A stretch of 35,831 bases of DNA from Desulfobulbus sp. Tol-SR (GTDB lineage: Bacteria; Desulfobacterota; Desulfobulbia; Desulfobulbales; Desulfocapsaceae): positions 1 to 35,831 of the forward strand of contig JROS01000090.1 in NCBI GenBank assembly GCA_000769715.1, read 5' to 3'. The position numbers and the translations under genes were made by a program. Shown piece after piece: positions 27,312 to 35,537 of the stretch (the stretch's first letter is position 1; each line of letters opens with the position of its first letter). The notes beneath the pieces are model-generated. The model did not search any database, had not been told where the DNA came from, and saw nothing but the letters and a program-made list of their open reading frames with translations.

Positions 27312-28877
27312 TCAGGCCCGGTCCTCGGCATAGTAGCGGACAATCGCCTGGATAAGCTCGGGGATGGTATAGATCGGCGGCTGGACATCCACCTTCAGAC
27401 CGCTGTCGGTCACGGTCTTGGCCGTGATCGGCCCGATCGCGGCGATCTTGACGTTGTGCATGAGCCGCTCGAGTTCCTGCTGATCGGCCGCATCGACCAT
27501 GGTCAGGAAATTCTTGACCGTCGACGAACTGGTAAAGGTCACCATATTGACCTTGCCGTTTTCGAGCTCGGCGCGCAGGACATCCTTACGCCCCTGCGGC
27601 GGGACATTCTTGTAGACCGGGGCCACGGTCACCCGGGCCCCGGCGCCGCGCAGCGTCTCCGGCAGAATCTCCCGGCTCAGTTCGGCCCGCGGGATAAGGA
27701 TGTTGCGCCCCTCCACCCCCTGGTCGAGGAGGCTCTCCGCCAATCCCTCGCCGGTGTAGGAGGCAGAGGGGATCAGGTCGGCCTTGACGCCGTACTTGAG
27801 CAGCAGTTCGGCGGTGCTCTTGCCGACCACTGCTATCCCCGGTCCCTTGAGATTGCGGGCATCCATCCCCCGGGCGTACAGCCGCTGGAAAAAATAGTCC
27901 ACCCCGTTGAGCGAGGTAAAGACGATCCAGTGGTACTCGTCGAGGCGTTCGAGCTCACTGTCAAGGATCTCGTAGGAGTCGGTGGGCTGAATATTGATGG
28001 TGGAATACTCGAGACAGTCGGCACCGGCCTCCTCGAGCCCGGCGACCAGGTCGCTGGCCTGCTCGCGGGTACGGGTGACGATGATGCGTTTGCCGAACAG
28101 CGGCCGTTTTTCAAACCAGTCGATGGTGTCCCGGAGTTTGACCACTTCGCCCACAATCACCAGCGATGGCGGCTTGATCCCGTTTGCCCTGACGACCTCG
28201 ACGATCGTGTCAAGGGTCGCCACCACCGACTGCTGCTCCGGAGTCGAGGCCCAGCGAACGACCGCCACCGGGGTCTTGGGATCGCGCCCGTTGTTGATCA
28301 GGTGGTCGACGATGATCGGCAGGTTCTTGATCCCCATATAGATGACCAGGGTCCCCGCCCCTGTCGCCAGACGGGCCCAGTCGATATTCGAGTTTTCCTT
28401 GGTCGGATCCTCATGGCCGGTGATGAAGGCCACCGAGGCGGTATAATCGCGATGGGTGATCGGGATACCGGCATAGGTGGCGGCGGCCGTGGCGGAGGTC
28501 ACCCCCGGCACGACCTCAAAGGGCACGCCGGCGGCCGCCAGCTGCTGCACCTCCTCGCCGCCTCGGCCGAAGATGAAGGGATCGCCTCCCTTCAGCCGGA
28601 CCACCATCTTGCCCTGCATGGCGTAGTCCACCAGCATCTGGTTGATCTCTTCCTGGGTATGGGTGTGCTGCACGCCGCCCTTCTTACCCGCATAGACCAG
28701 TTCGGCGTCCTTCGGGATATGGCGGAGCAGCCTGGTGCTGGCCAGGTAATCATAGATGACGACTTCCGCCCGCTCGAGCAGCTGCCTGCCCCGGACCGTA
28801 ATCAGGCCGGGATCCCCCGGGCCTGCCCCAACCAGATAGACCTTCCCCGGTCCGTGTTTTTTCGCTTGATCTTCCAT
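27312..28877 (-). CDS. cobA-hemD: uroporphyrinogen-III C-methyltransferase/uroporphyrinogen-III synthase fusion
   Basis: A 521-residue fusion of two steps of tetrapyrrole synthesis. The N-terminal half (about 10-250) is the SAM-dependent CobA/SUMT that makes precorrin-2, with VYLVGAGPGDPGLITVRG and KGGDPFIFGRGGEE. The C-terminal half (about 265-520) is HemD, which closes hydroxymethylbilane to uroporphyrinogen III. In a sulfate reducer this feeds siroheme for DsrAB, haem by the siroheme route, and cobalamin. The frame is open to 28970 across the adenylate kinase terminator, but ATG 28877 starts close to the SUMT alignment and is preferred. It shares its operon with the CULT gene downstream. 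Confidence 0.95.
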   Translation of the reverse strand: MEDQAKKHGPGKVYLVGAGPGDPGLITVRGRQLLERAEVVIYDYLASTRLLRHIPKDAELVYAGKKGGVQHTHTQEEINQMLVDYAMQGKMVVRLKGGDPFIFGRGGEEVQQLAAAGVPFEVVPGVTSATAAATYAGIPITHRDYTASVAFITGHEDPTKENSNIDWARLATGAGTLVIYMGIKNLPIIVDHLINNGRDPKTPVAVVRWASTPEQQSVVATLDTIVEVVRANGIKPPSLVIVGEVVKLRDTIDWFEKRPLFGKRIIVTRTREQASDLVAGLEEAGADCLEYSTINIQPTDSYEILDSELERLDEYHWIVFTSLNGVDYFFQRLYARGMDARNLKGPGIAVVGKSTAELLLKYGVKADLIPSASYTGEGLAESLLDQGVEGRNILIPRAELSREILPETLRGAGARVTVAPVYKNVPPQGRKDVLRAELENGKVNMVTFTSSSTVKNFLTMVDAADQQELERLMHNVKIAAIGPITAKTVTDSGLKVDVQPPIYTIPELIQAIVRYYAEDRA

Positions 28878-28948
28878 ACCTGACTCGAATAGCGACAAGA
28901 TGTCGCAGTTGTATGTTCCCTGTCCGCCGACTGCCCTGGAAACCGAGC

Positions 28949-28986
28949 AAAAAAGGGGGCATCCCTTCACGCAGGCATGCCCCCTT
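28949..28986 (-). terminator. intrinsic terminator of adk
   Basis: On the minus strand AAGGGGGCAT (28986-28977) pairs with ATGCCCCCTT (28962-28953) and is followed by a run of six T. It lies 53 bases after the adk stop, separating adk from cobA-hemD. Confidence 0.85.
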
Positions 28987-29038
28987 CCACTCTTTCGATT
29001 TGATATCCCCGGTTTCCGGTGATTACACTCCGGCGAAA

Positions 29039-29719
29039 TTACAGTTCCTTCATGATCAATTCAGTGACAGCCCCGATCGACACCGAACCATCAACCGAGA
29101 TCACCTTCGGTCCCTTGGTCTGCTTGAAGTAGTTGACCGCAGCCATGGTGCCGGTGTTGGTATCATAGTAGATGTTGTGGCGCTTGTTGATCGCCTCCTC
29201 ATCCTGATCATCGGCACGGGTCTTGAGGTCACCGCCGCAGACACGGCAGACCAGCTTGCCGTCTTTTTCCACCGGTTTGATCGCCTCGAAGGCGATGTGA
29301 TTGGGATGATTGTTGTCGTTGACGCAGAGCCGGCGTCCCATGATGCGTTCCTTGGCGATCTGGCGATCGAGAACAATCTCGATGACGTAATCCAAGGCCA
29401 GGCCGTTCTCTTCCAGGGTCTTGGCCAGGGTGATGGCCTGATCCTTGGACCGCGGGAAGCCGTCGAGGATCCAGCCGTTCTTGCAGTCATCCTTCTGGAG
29501 ACGGGCAACCATCATCGGGATGGTGATATCGTCCGGTACGAGGTCGCCGCGATCGATATATTCCTTGGCCTTCTTCCCGAGTTCCGTTCCGCCGCCGATA
29601 TGCTCACGGAAGATGGCACCGGACTCGATATGCGGGATGTTATATTTTTTCTGCACAATGGCTCCCTGAGTCCCCTTGCCGCTGCCATTCGGTCCGAAGA
29701 AAAGAATATTCTTGCCCAT
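29039..29719 (-). CDS. adk: adenylate kinase with metal-binding LID
   Basis: Adenylate kinase balances ATP, ADP and AMP, and in sulfate reducers it removes the AMP formed by sulfate activation. The protein has 226 residues; the P-loop is GPNGSGKGTQ (residues 9-18), the AMP-site region is DGFPRSKDQA. The LID carries C-x5-H ... C-x2-C (LCVNDNNH then CRVC), a Cys3His metal site similar to that described for adenylate kinases of Desulfovibrio, rather than the common four-Cys zinc type or the metal-free type. The ATG 29719 has AAGGAGAACGATC ahead of it; an ATG seven codons upstream lies before the ribosome site and is rejected. It is a single-gene unit with promoter and terminator. Confidence 0.94.
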   Translation of the reverse strand: MGKNILFFGPNGSGKGTQGAIVQKKYNIPHIESGAIFREHIGGGTELGKKAKEYIDRGDLVPDDITIPMMVARLQKDDCKNGWILDGFPRSKDQAITLAKTLEENGLALDYVIEIVLDRQIAKERIMGRRLCVNDNNHPNHIAFEAIKPVEKDGKLVCRVCGGDLKTRADDQDEEAINKRHNIYYDTNTGTMAAVNYFKQTKGPKVISVDGSVSIGAVTELIMKEL

Positions 29720-29747
29720 GATCGTTCTCCTTTTTTCCATTGATGAT

Positions 29748-29776
29748 AAAATATCTTTCGAATGCTCTCAGAGCAA
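29748..29776 (-). promoter_or_regulatory. probable promoter of adk
   Basis: Minus-strand TTGCTC (29776-29771) and TATTTT (29753-29748) with a 17-base spacer, about 22 bases upstream of the ribosome site. Agreement with consensus is moderate. Confidence 0.4.
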
Positions 29777-30106
29777 CACAACCGGTGATCTTCACACGGA
29801 GGGAACGACGGTCGCTGATCAGCCGTGGCATATTGCTCAGCTCCATCCCGCGGCATACGAATTCCCGGCCCCGAAGCGGCCTGATGAAGAATTCGAGCAA
29901 TCGGGAAATATAGCCGATAATCCGAGGCGAGGCGAGAAAAATATCGTTCGAAGATTTTGACTTTCAACGGCAAAGCGGGTATTTTCGACGTTTACAACTG
30001 ACCGACCATCGACACCGCGATGCCGTCATCCACAGCAATGCGTTGATTCCGGAACAACGGTATCCCGGAAGCATCGGCACATCTCATCTCTAGCATACAG
30101 AATCGA
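29777..30106. other. intergenic stretch between adk and hom
   Basis: The region separates two divergent genes. I see no gene, repeat or strong promoter for hom in it. Short frames present on both strands have no ribosome sites or family features. Confidence 0.5.
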
Positions 30107-31414
30107 ATGAAACAAATTCGTGTAGGTCTTATCGGCTTTGGCACCGTCGGCAGCGGTCTTGCCCAGACTCTGTTCGAACAGCAGGAGCGGCTGCGCCGGA
30201 AGGTCGGCACCGACATCATCCTCGCCCGGGTCGCCGACATCAATATCAATACGCTCCCCGACCACTTCAGCAACGTCATCCTCAGCCGGGATGCCAACGA
30301 CATCTTCGCCGACCCCGCCATCGATATCGTCGTCGAACTGATCGGCGGCATCGAACCGGCCAGGACCTTCATCCTCAAGGCGATCGCCAGCGGCAAGCAT
30401 GTCGTCACCGCCAACAAGGCCCTGCTCTCCATCCATGGCCGGGAGATCTTCGACGCCGCGGGGGCCAAGGGAGTGGAGGTCGGCTTCGAGGCCAGCGTCG
30501 GCGGCGGCATCCCGGTCATCAAATCGCTGAAGGAAGGGCTGGTGGCCAACCGTATCGAGGCGATCCAGGGAATCATGAACGGCACCGCCAACTATATCCT
30601 CACCCAGATGACCGATCACGGCACCCCCTTTGCCGAGGTGCTGAAAGACGCCCAGGCCAAAGGCTTCGCCGAAGCCGACCCCACCTACGACGTCGAAGGG
30701 ATCGACACCGCCCACAAGCTGGCGATCCTGATGACCATCGCCTACGGCCTGCATGTCAAGCTTGATGACATCACGATCGAGGGGATCAGCAACATCCGCC
30801 CGATCGACATCGACTTCGCCCGTGAATTCGGCTATCGGATCAAGCTCCTCGCCATCAGCCGCAACCACGGCGACCATGTCGAGGCCCGGGTCCACCCGAC
30901 CATGGTCCCGGTCGACCACATGCTCGCCAATATCAACGGCGCCTTCAACGCCATCCAGTTCACCGGCGACACCGTCGGCGACGTCCTGCTCTACGGTCTC
31001 GGCGCCGGCATGATGCCGACCGGCAGCGCCGTGGCGGCCGACGTCGTCGACATCGGCCGCGACATCATCGCCGGGTCGATCAACCGGGTGCCGGCCCTGT
31101 CGTATCTGCCGCAGTTCATCGGCGAACCCACCATCACCCCGATGAGCCGGCTGACCTGCCCCTACTATTTCCGGGTAACGGCCCTGGACCAGCCCGGCGT
31201 CCTCTCGACCATCTCCGGCATCTTCGGCAAATACCGGATCTCGCTCAAGTCGGTGATGCAGAAGGGCCGTCAGAACGATGAACCGGTACATATCGTCTTC
31301 CGCTCGCATCGCGCTTCCGAGGAGGCGGTCGAAAAGGCGATCGCCGAGATCGATGCCCTGGCCTGCTGCACCGTTCCGACCGTCAAGATCCGCATCCTCG
31401 TTGAAGACAAATAA
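30107..31414 (+). CDS. hom: homoserine dehydrogenase
   Basis: Homoserine dehydrogenase reduces aspartate semialdehyde to homoserine, the branch toward threonine and methionine. The 435-residue protein has the NAD(P)-binding GFGTVGSG (10-17), the catalytic domain with ANKALLS and GFEASVGGGIPVI, the GIMNGTANYILT motif, and a C-terminal ACT domain (about 352-432), which usually gives threonine feedback control. The ATG has no good ribosome site. It is followed after 15 bases by the PGM-like kinase gene. Confidence 0.97.
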   Translation: MKQIRVGLIGFGTVGSGLAQTLFEQQERLRRKVGTDIILARVADININTLPDHFSNVILSRDANDIFADPAIDIVVELIGGIEPARTFILKAIASGKHVVTANKALLSIHGREIFDAAGAKGVEVGFEASVGGGIPVIKSLKEGLVANRIEAIQGIMNGTANYILTQMTDHGTPFAEVLKDAQAKGFAEADPTYDVEGIDTAHKLAILMTIAYGLHVKLDDITIEGISNIRPIDIDFAREFGYRIKLLAISRNHGDHVEARVHPTMVPVDHMLANINGAFNAIQFTGDTVGDVLLYGLGAGMMPTGSAVAADVVDIGRDIIAGSINRVPALSYLPQFIGEPTITPMSRLTCPYYFRVTALDQPGVLSTISGIFGKYRISLKSVMQKGRQNDEPVHIVFRSHRASEEAVEKAIAEIDALACCTVPTVKIRILVEDK

Positions 31415-31429
31415 CCGCTCGGAGTATCG

Positions 31430-32650
31430 ATGAAATACCTGATCCTGGTCGGCGATGGCATGGGCGACCACCCCCTCGACGAACTGGGCGGCCGGACCCC
31501 GCTCGAGGTTGCCGCGACCCCGATGATCGACGAACTCTGCCGCAATGGCGAATTCTTCCTCAACCGCACCGTTCCCGAGGGATTCCCTCCCGGCAGTGAT
31601 GTCGCCAACCTGTCGCTGCTCGGCTATGCGCCGGAACGCTATTACACCGGTCGCGCCCCGCTGGAGGCCGCGGCGATGGGGATCCGTCTGGCCGATGACG
31701 AAACGGCATTCCGCTGCAACTTCGTGACCCTCGACCGGTCGGACGACGACAACGTCACCATGGTCGATTTTGCCGCCGGCCATATCTCCACCACCGAGGG
31801 ACATGAACTGATCGCCGCCTTGGAGAGGGAATGCGCCGACGAGACCTTTCATTTTCATCCCGGAGTCAGTTACCGCAATCTGGTCGTCGTCAGGGGCGCG
31901 TACCCCGAACTCGCCACCGTCCCGCCCCATGACTGGATCGAAAAGGATGTCACCGCCCATTGGCAGCGCTATCTGGCCGATACCACATGGCGGAATCTGC
32001 TGCAGCGGGTGACGGCCACCCTCGCCGCCCATCCGGTCAACCGGCAGCGGATCCGGGACGGGAAGAACCCGGCCAATGCCGTCTGGCTGTGGGGCGAGGG
32101 GCGGATGCCGACGGCCCCGACGCTGCAGGATCGCTTCCAGATCCGCGGCAGCATGATCAGCGCCGTCGACCTGCTGAAGGGGCTGGGAGTCATCGCCGGG
32201 CTGGCGGTGATCAACATCCCCGGCGCGACCGGCTATCTCGACACCAACTACGAGGGCAAGGCGCAAGCGGCCATCTCCGCCCTGGCGAGCGGCGAGGATT
32301 TCGTCTTCGTCCATCTCGAGGCCCCGGACGAGGCCGGCCACCAGGGGTCGGCCATGGCCAAGATCCAGGCGATCGAGGATTTCGACCGCCGGATCGTTGG
32401 GCCGATCATCAGCGCCCTGCGAACCGCCGGCACCGATTTTCGCGTCGTTGTCACCATGGACCACTTCACCCCTATCGCCCTGCGGACACATACGTCGGAC
32501 CCTGTGCCCACTCTGCTGTACGATTCCAGAGAGACCCAGCCGAAATCGGGCCGCCCTTTCACGGAAAAGGAGTGCCTGATCCACGACCAACACCAGCGAA
32601 ACTCACTGTCGGGGGCTGAAATGTTCATGAACAAGCTGTTCTGCCGGTAA
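31430..32650 (+). CDS. cofactor-independent phosphoglycerate mutase-like protein, probable homoserine kinase
   Basis: A 406-residue protein of the alkaline phosphatase superfamily, archaeal-type phosphoglycerate mutase branch (ApgM). Metal-site segments are seen at VGDGMGDHPLDELGG (residues 7-21), the nucleophile region GSDVANLSLLGY (55-66) and the later HLEAPDEAGHQG. The branch is labelled proposed homoserine kinase in some collections because it clusters with threonine genes in genomes that lack ThrB. Here it follows hom by 15 bases, which supports that reading over glycolysis. A CGGAG lies ahead of the ATG. I recall genetic evidence for such a role in Desulfovibrio and Bacteroides, unchecked here. 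Confidence 0.85.
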   Translation: MKYLILVGDGMGDHPLDELGGRTPLEVAATPMIDELCRNGEFFLNRTVPEGFPPGSDVANLSLLGYAPERYYTGRAPLEAAAMGIRLADDETAFRCNFVTLDRSDDDNVTMVDFAAGHISTTEGHELIAALERECADETFHFHPGVSYRNLVVVRGAYPELATVPPHDWIEKDVTAHWQRYLADTTWRNLLQRVTATLAAHPVNRQRIRDGKNPANAVWLWGEGRMPTAPTLQDRFQIRGSMISAVDLLKGLGVIAGLAVINIPGATGYLDTNYEGKAQAAISALASGEDFVFVHLEAPDEAGHQGSAMAKIQAIEDFDRRIVGPIISALRTAGTDFRVVVTMDHFTPIALRTHTSDPVPTLLYDSRETQPKSGRPFTEKECLIHDQHQRNSLSGAEMFMNKLFCR

Positions 32651-32659
32651 TACTGCATT

Positions 32660-33097
32660 ATGATTGAAGCAAAGCACAAACATATCCATCGCTGCACCTG
32701 TCGTGTGCTCTATGGCGATACCGACGCCGCCGGCATCGTTTACAACGCCAACTATCTCAGGTACTTCGAGATCGGTCGGACCGAACTGATGCGGGAATGG
32801 GTCTGCTCGTATCGCGAGATCGAACGGATGGGCATCGTCCTGCCGGTCACTGAATGCTACTCGCGCTTCAAGGCCCCTGCCTACTACGACGATCTGCTGA
32901 CCATCGAGACCACGGTCAGTGAATTGAAAAAGCTGACCTGCCGCTTCAACTACCGGATCTGCCGCCACGACCCGCAGGCCGAGCGGCCACAGCTGCTGGT
33001 CAAGGGCTACAGCGTCCATGCCTCCGTCACCCGCGACGGCAAACTGACCCCCTTGCCGGTGGATATCGTCGAAAAGCTGCAGTCAGTCCTGGCGTGA
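32660..33097 (+). CDS. YbgC/4-hydroxybenzoyl-CoA thioesterase family acyl-CoA thioesterase
   Basis: A 145-residue hotdog-fold thioesterase. The motif YGDTDAAGIVYNANYLRYFEIGRTEL contains the catalytic aspartate and conserved tyrosines of the YbgC branch. These enzymes cleave acyl-CoA and are often linked to the Tol-Pal envelope system, but no tol genes are present here. It starts nine bases after the PGM-like gene; there is no clear ribosome site, so coupling to upstream translation is likely. The physiological acyl-CoA is unknown. Confidence 0.9.
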   Translation: MIEAKHKHIHRCTCRVLYGDTDAAGIVYNANYLRYFEIGRTELMREWVCSYREIERMGIVLPVTECYSRFKAPAYYDDLLTIETTVSELKKLTCRFNYRICRHDPQAERPQLLVKGYSVHASVTRDGKLTPLPVDIVEKLQSVLA

Positions 33098-33155
33098 ACG
33101 GAGGGGCGGATTGACGGCAAGCGGTCCCGGCATTCGATCAGGCCCAAATTAGCCA

Positions 33156-33183
33156 TTGACATTCCAGGCTGACGAAGTATATT
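33156..33183 (+). promoter_or_regulatory. promoter of the initiator tRNA gene
   Basis: TTGACA (33156-33161) and TATATT (33178-33183) with a 16-base spacer, directly ahead of the tRNA with transcription starting near 33190. This gives the tRNA gene its own strong promoter, independent of the upstream operon. Confidence 0.75.
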
Positions 33184-33195
33184 GATACCTCTCAA

Positions 33196-33272
<77 letters not shown>

Positions 33273-33282
33273 CAGGAATTTC

Positions 33283-33316
33283 AAGGGGTTAAGATTAAAT
33301 CTTAACCCCTTTTTTT
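33283..33316 (+). terminator. intrinsic terminator of tRNA-fMet
   Basis: AAGGGGTTAAGATT (33283-33296) pairs with AATCTTAACCCCTT (33298-33311), followed by seven T. It ends the tRNA transcript and lies at the border with the accessory segment. Confidence 0.9.
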
Positions 33317-33664
33317 ATGCCTAAATTTTCTTTCCCCCATGCTCTCCCCCACACTGAACACCAAACCAGCCCCCTGCAATATGCAACCAATAAATATTTA
33401 GTGATAATTATTTTGCCCGGTTGATCTTGGAAGGACGGTCTCATCCAAAAACCATTTTCAAATATGGAGTCTGTTTGTGTCAGGGAAACTGATAAAATCA
33501 GAACAGGTCAATGCCAATAGATGCTATGAAACATTGCCAGACTGAAAGTACCTGCTGTTCAAGGGCCATTTCAACTCGTTCATCTTTTGTGTCTTTCAGG
33601 CTCATGGCAGAGAAAGATGTTAACTTTTGGAAAACGAGTCGAAGCGGTTCTTACCTCCATATGC
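33317..33664. other. AT-richer stretch without a convincing gene, start of accessory segment
   Basis: Base composition drops compared with the genes to the left. A 35-codon minus-strand frame (33605-33498, beginning MSLKDTKDERVEMALEQQVL) vaguely recalls the start of DUF1778-type antitoxins but has no ribosome site and a poor continuation; it may be a decayed remnant. No integrase, insertion sequence or direct repeat of the tRNA end was found. Confidence 0.4.
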
Positions 33665-33790
33665 TCAGTTCGAGGCCAGCCATGTTTTTGCCTCATCAAG
33701 ATGACCGATAGGAAAATGATTGATCGTTGCCGCCACAAAATGAGATGTAATATGCTCGGCAGCCTCCTGATGACTATGCCAGCAGGGCAT
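33665..33790 (-). pseudogene. C-terminal remnant of a SpoIIAA-like (STAS/SEC14) protein
   Basis: A minus-strand frame ending at the TGA 33667-33665 reads HITSHFVAATINHFPIGHLD followed by EAKTWLASN. This matches, position for position in length and pattern, the end of SpoIIAA-like proteins (F-x2-A-x4-F ... EA-x2-WL). Only about 37 residues are left; the N-terminal 85 or so are missing, and the frame runs straight into the last codons of the E1-like gene (its nominal ATG at 33790 lies inside that gene). It therefore looks like a gene cut by the arrival of the segment to its right. Confidence 0.6.
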
Positions 33791-35057
33791 CACATGCCGC
33801 CGGGTCGCGAAGGTTCAAGTCGATAACTGCAAACGAATCTAAGCCTAACTTACGGCGTATCAACGCCGCAATGACATAACCTGCGCCGACACAGCCGACG
33901 AATGGTGCGCCGACCGAGCGCGTAGCTAGAGTAGTTACTCCGCACGGGTCTGCACCAGAGGCCAGGAGTGCCTTGTATGCAGGCGCCTTCACGATGTCCG
34001 GCGCGTCCGCGTTGGCAGCCCACAGGTCGGCCGCACGCGACGGGCCAGGGAAGGTGCGGATGCGGATCGCTTTAAAATCTCTATACCCCGACCCAAGACC
34101 GGCGTCGATAATATGAGAAAAACCCGCGCCCTCAAAGACTCGACGCGCTGCTGGGTTGTCAACACCGAAGAGTGCAACTCGGGGCTCCGTGGCACCTATC
34201 CGTTGAAACTGATCAAACTGACGTTCAACCAGCGCCGTCCTATATCCGCGAGCTTCTAGCCATGCTGCGACAATCCGTGTTTTACGATGCTGAATGAGGT
34301 TTGAAGTAGAGAGGACTGACGTCGATGGCGTCGAAGATGTTATGTCATCTACGTCCTGCAAGAAAAGAGTAGCATCATGTGTGGGGCTCATAAAGCCAAT
34401 TGTCCAGGCGTAGGCCTGACCGAGGTGCCCGAGACCAATAAGCCATATCGAAGGCACTTCAGAATCGACTACCGGCCCGACTTCAGCAGTCCTGCCGACT
34501 TTACGGGGATCCCAGAGAGACAGCATTAGCGCCCGACGTCCGGCATAGGGGTTATCGCGGCGCAATATCGAAAACGCCTCGCTTACAGCTAGACCACCGG
34601 CTGCAACGCATGCAGGAGGGAACAGAGCACCTTGCACTTTAGTTTGCCCATTAATGCCAAAAATCCAGCCATCCGCCCACGGATGAATTGCTTCTCCGAT
34701 CAGAGGACTGCTTAAAGCGCCAATTTCAATGACCGGCCACTGGTGCGCCTGCTCATCGAGTTTTGGATTCACACCTACCCACCCAGAAAAATCGCTCAGG
34801 CGGCTACCAGCAAATCCTGGGGCTGTCAGCACGGTATCACATGAGGTCTCGATTTTCACGTTGCCCATGAAGCTGCGTGATGCACAGTTGATGACCGTCA
34901 GCGCGATGATCTGTGCAGCAACGTCCCCTTCAAACGACGGGTTCAACAGGATGCGCACCCCATAACTTGAGAGCGTTGCCTGCGCATCCTCAATGGTTTC
35001 TGCTTCACCGCTATCCGCAAGCACCTTGGCGAGCCGGTGGAATGAATCAGCGTTCAT
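33774..35057 (-). CDS. E1-like ThiF/UBA adenylyltransferase (BilD-like)
   Basis: A 427-residue protein whose C-terminal part (about 200-420) is a ThiF/E1 Rossmann-type domain: IWLIGLGHLGQ (G208, G210, G213), acidic strand LQDVDDI, FGVDNPAARR, and cysteines C372 (GADPCGVTT) and C389, one of which may form the thioester. The N-terminal 200 residues are unrecognised. E1 proteins adenylate and transfer a ubiquitin-like protein. It lies 12 bases behind the JAB gene, with GGAGAGG ahead of its ATG. The order E2-JAB-E1 is that of the Bil antiphage system, in which a phage structural protein is modified. Codon use is less GC-rich than in the rest of the window. Confidence 0.8.
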   Translation of the reverse strand: MNADSFHRLAKVLADSGEAETIEDAQATLSSYGVRILLNPSFEGDVAAQIIALTVINCASRSFMGNVKIETSCDTVLTAPGFAGSRLSDFSGWVGVNPKLDEQAHQWPVIEIGALSSPLIGEAIHPWADGWIFGINGQTKVQGALFPPACVAAGGLAVSEAFSILRRDNPYAGRRALMLSLWDPRKVGRTAEVGPVVDSEVPSIWLIGLGHLGQAYAWTIGFMSPTHDATLFLQDVDDITSSTPSTSVLSTSNLIQHRKTRIVAAWLEARGYRTALVERQFDQFQRIGATEPRVALFGVDNPAARRVFEGAGFSHIIDAGLGSGYRDFKAIRIRTFPGPSRAADLWAANADAPDIVKAPAYKALLASGADPCGVTTLATRSVGAPFVGCVGAGYVIAALIRRKLGLDSFAVIDLNLRDPAACDALLA

Positions 35058-35069
35058 GTCTAACCTCTC

Positions 35070-35537
35070 CTATCGCAATCTGATGAGTGAAGCGGCGTCG
35101 TCTTGAAAGTATGAAACCCAGTTTCCTCCACCCAGATAAACGTTGAAGCTCACGTCCTTTGGCTTCACATTACCGCGTGCGAATTGAGGTACGATGAGCG
35201 CGATGTGACCTGCCAGGGAAATCATTGGGTTAGCGCGATCTGAACGGCTTTGGCGTGGCCCCAGAGGGTGAGTGTGCACATCAGCAACGACCTCGAGCTT
35301 TCGTTCAGCACAGATATCCCACAATCGTGAGAACGAACTCGACTCAAGCCGAACATAATTGTATTTAAGCGACTTTGGGTCGAGTTCGTCATATGGGAGC
35401 CATCCTTGGACCATCCGTGCGGCTTCCGTCATTTTCCGCAACAAAAATGCTCCGGATTCACGCCGCCCTCCCCCTCTTCTATAAAGATCGGCCATCAGAG
35501 CAGACCAGCTGCCAGGTGCGAATTCAAGAGGCTTCAT
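35070..35537 (-). CDS. JAB/JAMM isopeptidase (BilC-like)
   Basis: A 155-residue metalloprotease of the JAB/MPN family, which cuts ubiquitin-like proteins from targets or processes their C-termini. The JAMM residues are E27 (ESGAFLL), H88 and H90 (HTHP), S97 and D100; six residues separate HxH and S instead of the usual seven. The frame is open to 35801, but ATG 35537 has a strong AAGGAG seven bases ahead and the domain begins there. Its first 14 bases overlap the 3' end of the E2-like gene, indicating coupled translation. Confidence 0.88.
   Translation of the reverse strand: MKPLEFAPGSWSALMADLYRRGGGRRESGAFLLRKMTEAARMVQGWLPYDELDPKSLKYNYVRLESSSFSRLWDICAERKLEVVADVHTHPLGPRQSRSDRANPMISLAGHIALIVPQFARGNVKPKDVSFNVYLGGGNWVSYFQDDAASLIRLR

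Noticed and set aside
30026..32593. 855-codon open frame antisense to hom and the PGM-like gene
   Set aside because: It lies opposite two clearly recognised genes in GC-rich DNA, has low-complexity Gly/Asp/Val-rich composition and no family similarity.
33511..33826. Two plus-strand frames in the accessory segment
   Set aside because: No ribosome sites or family features; they run antisense to the SpoIIAA-like remnant and the end of the E1-like gene.
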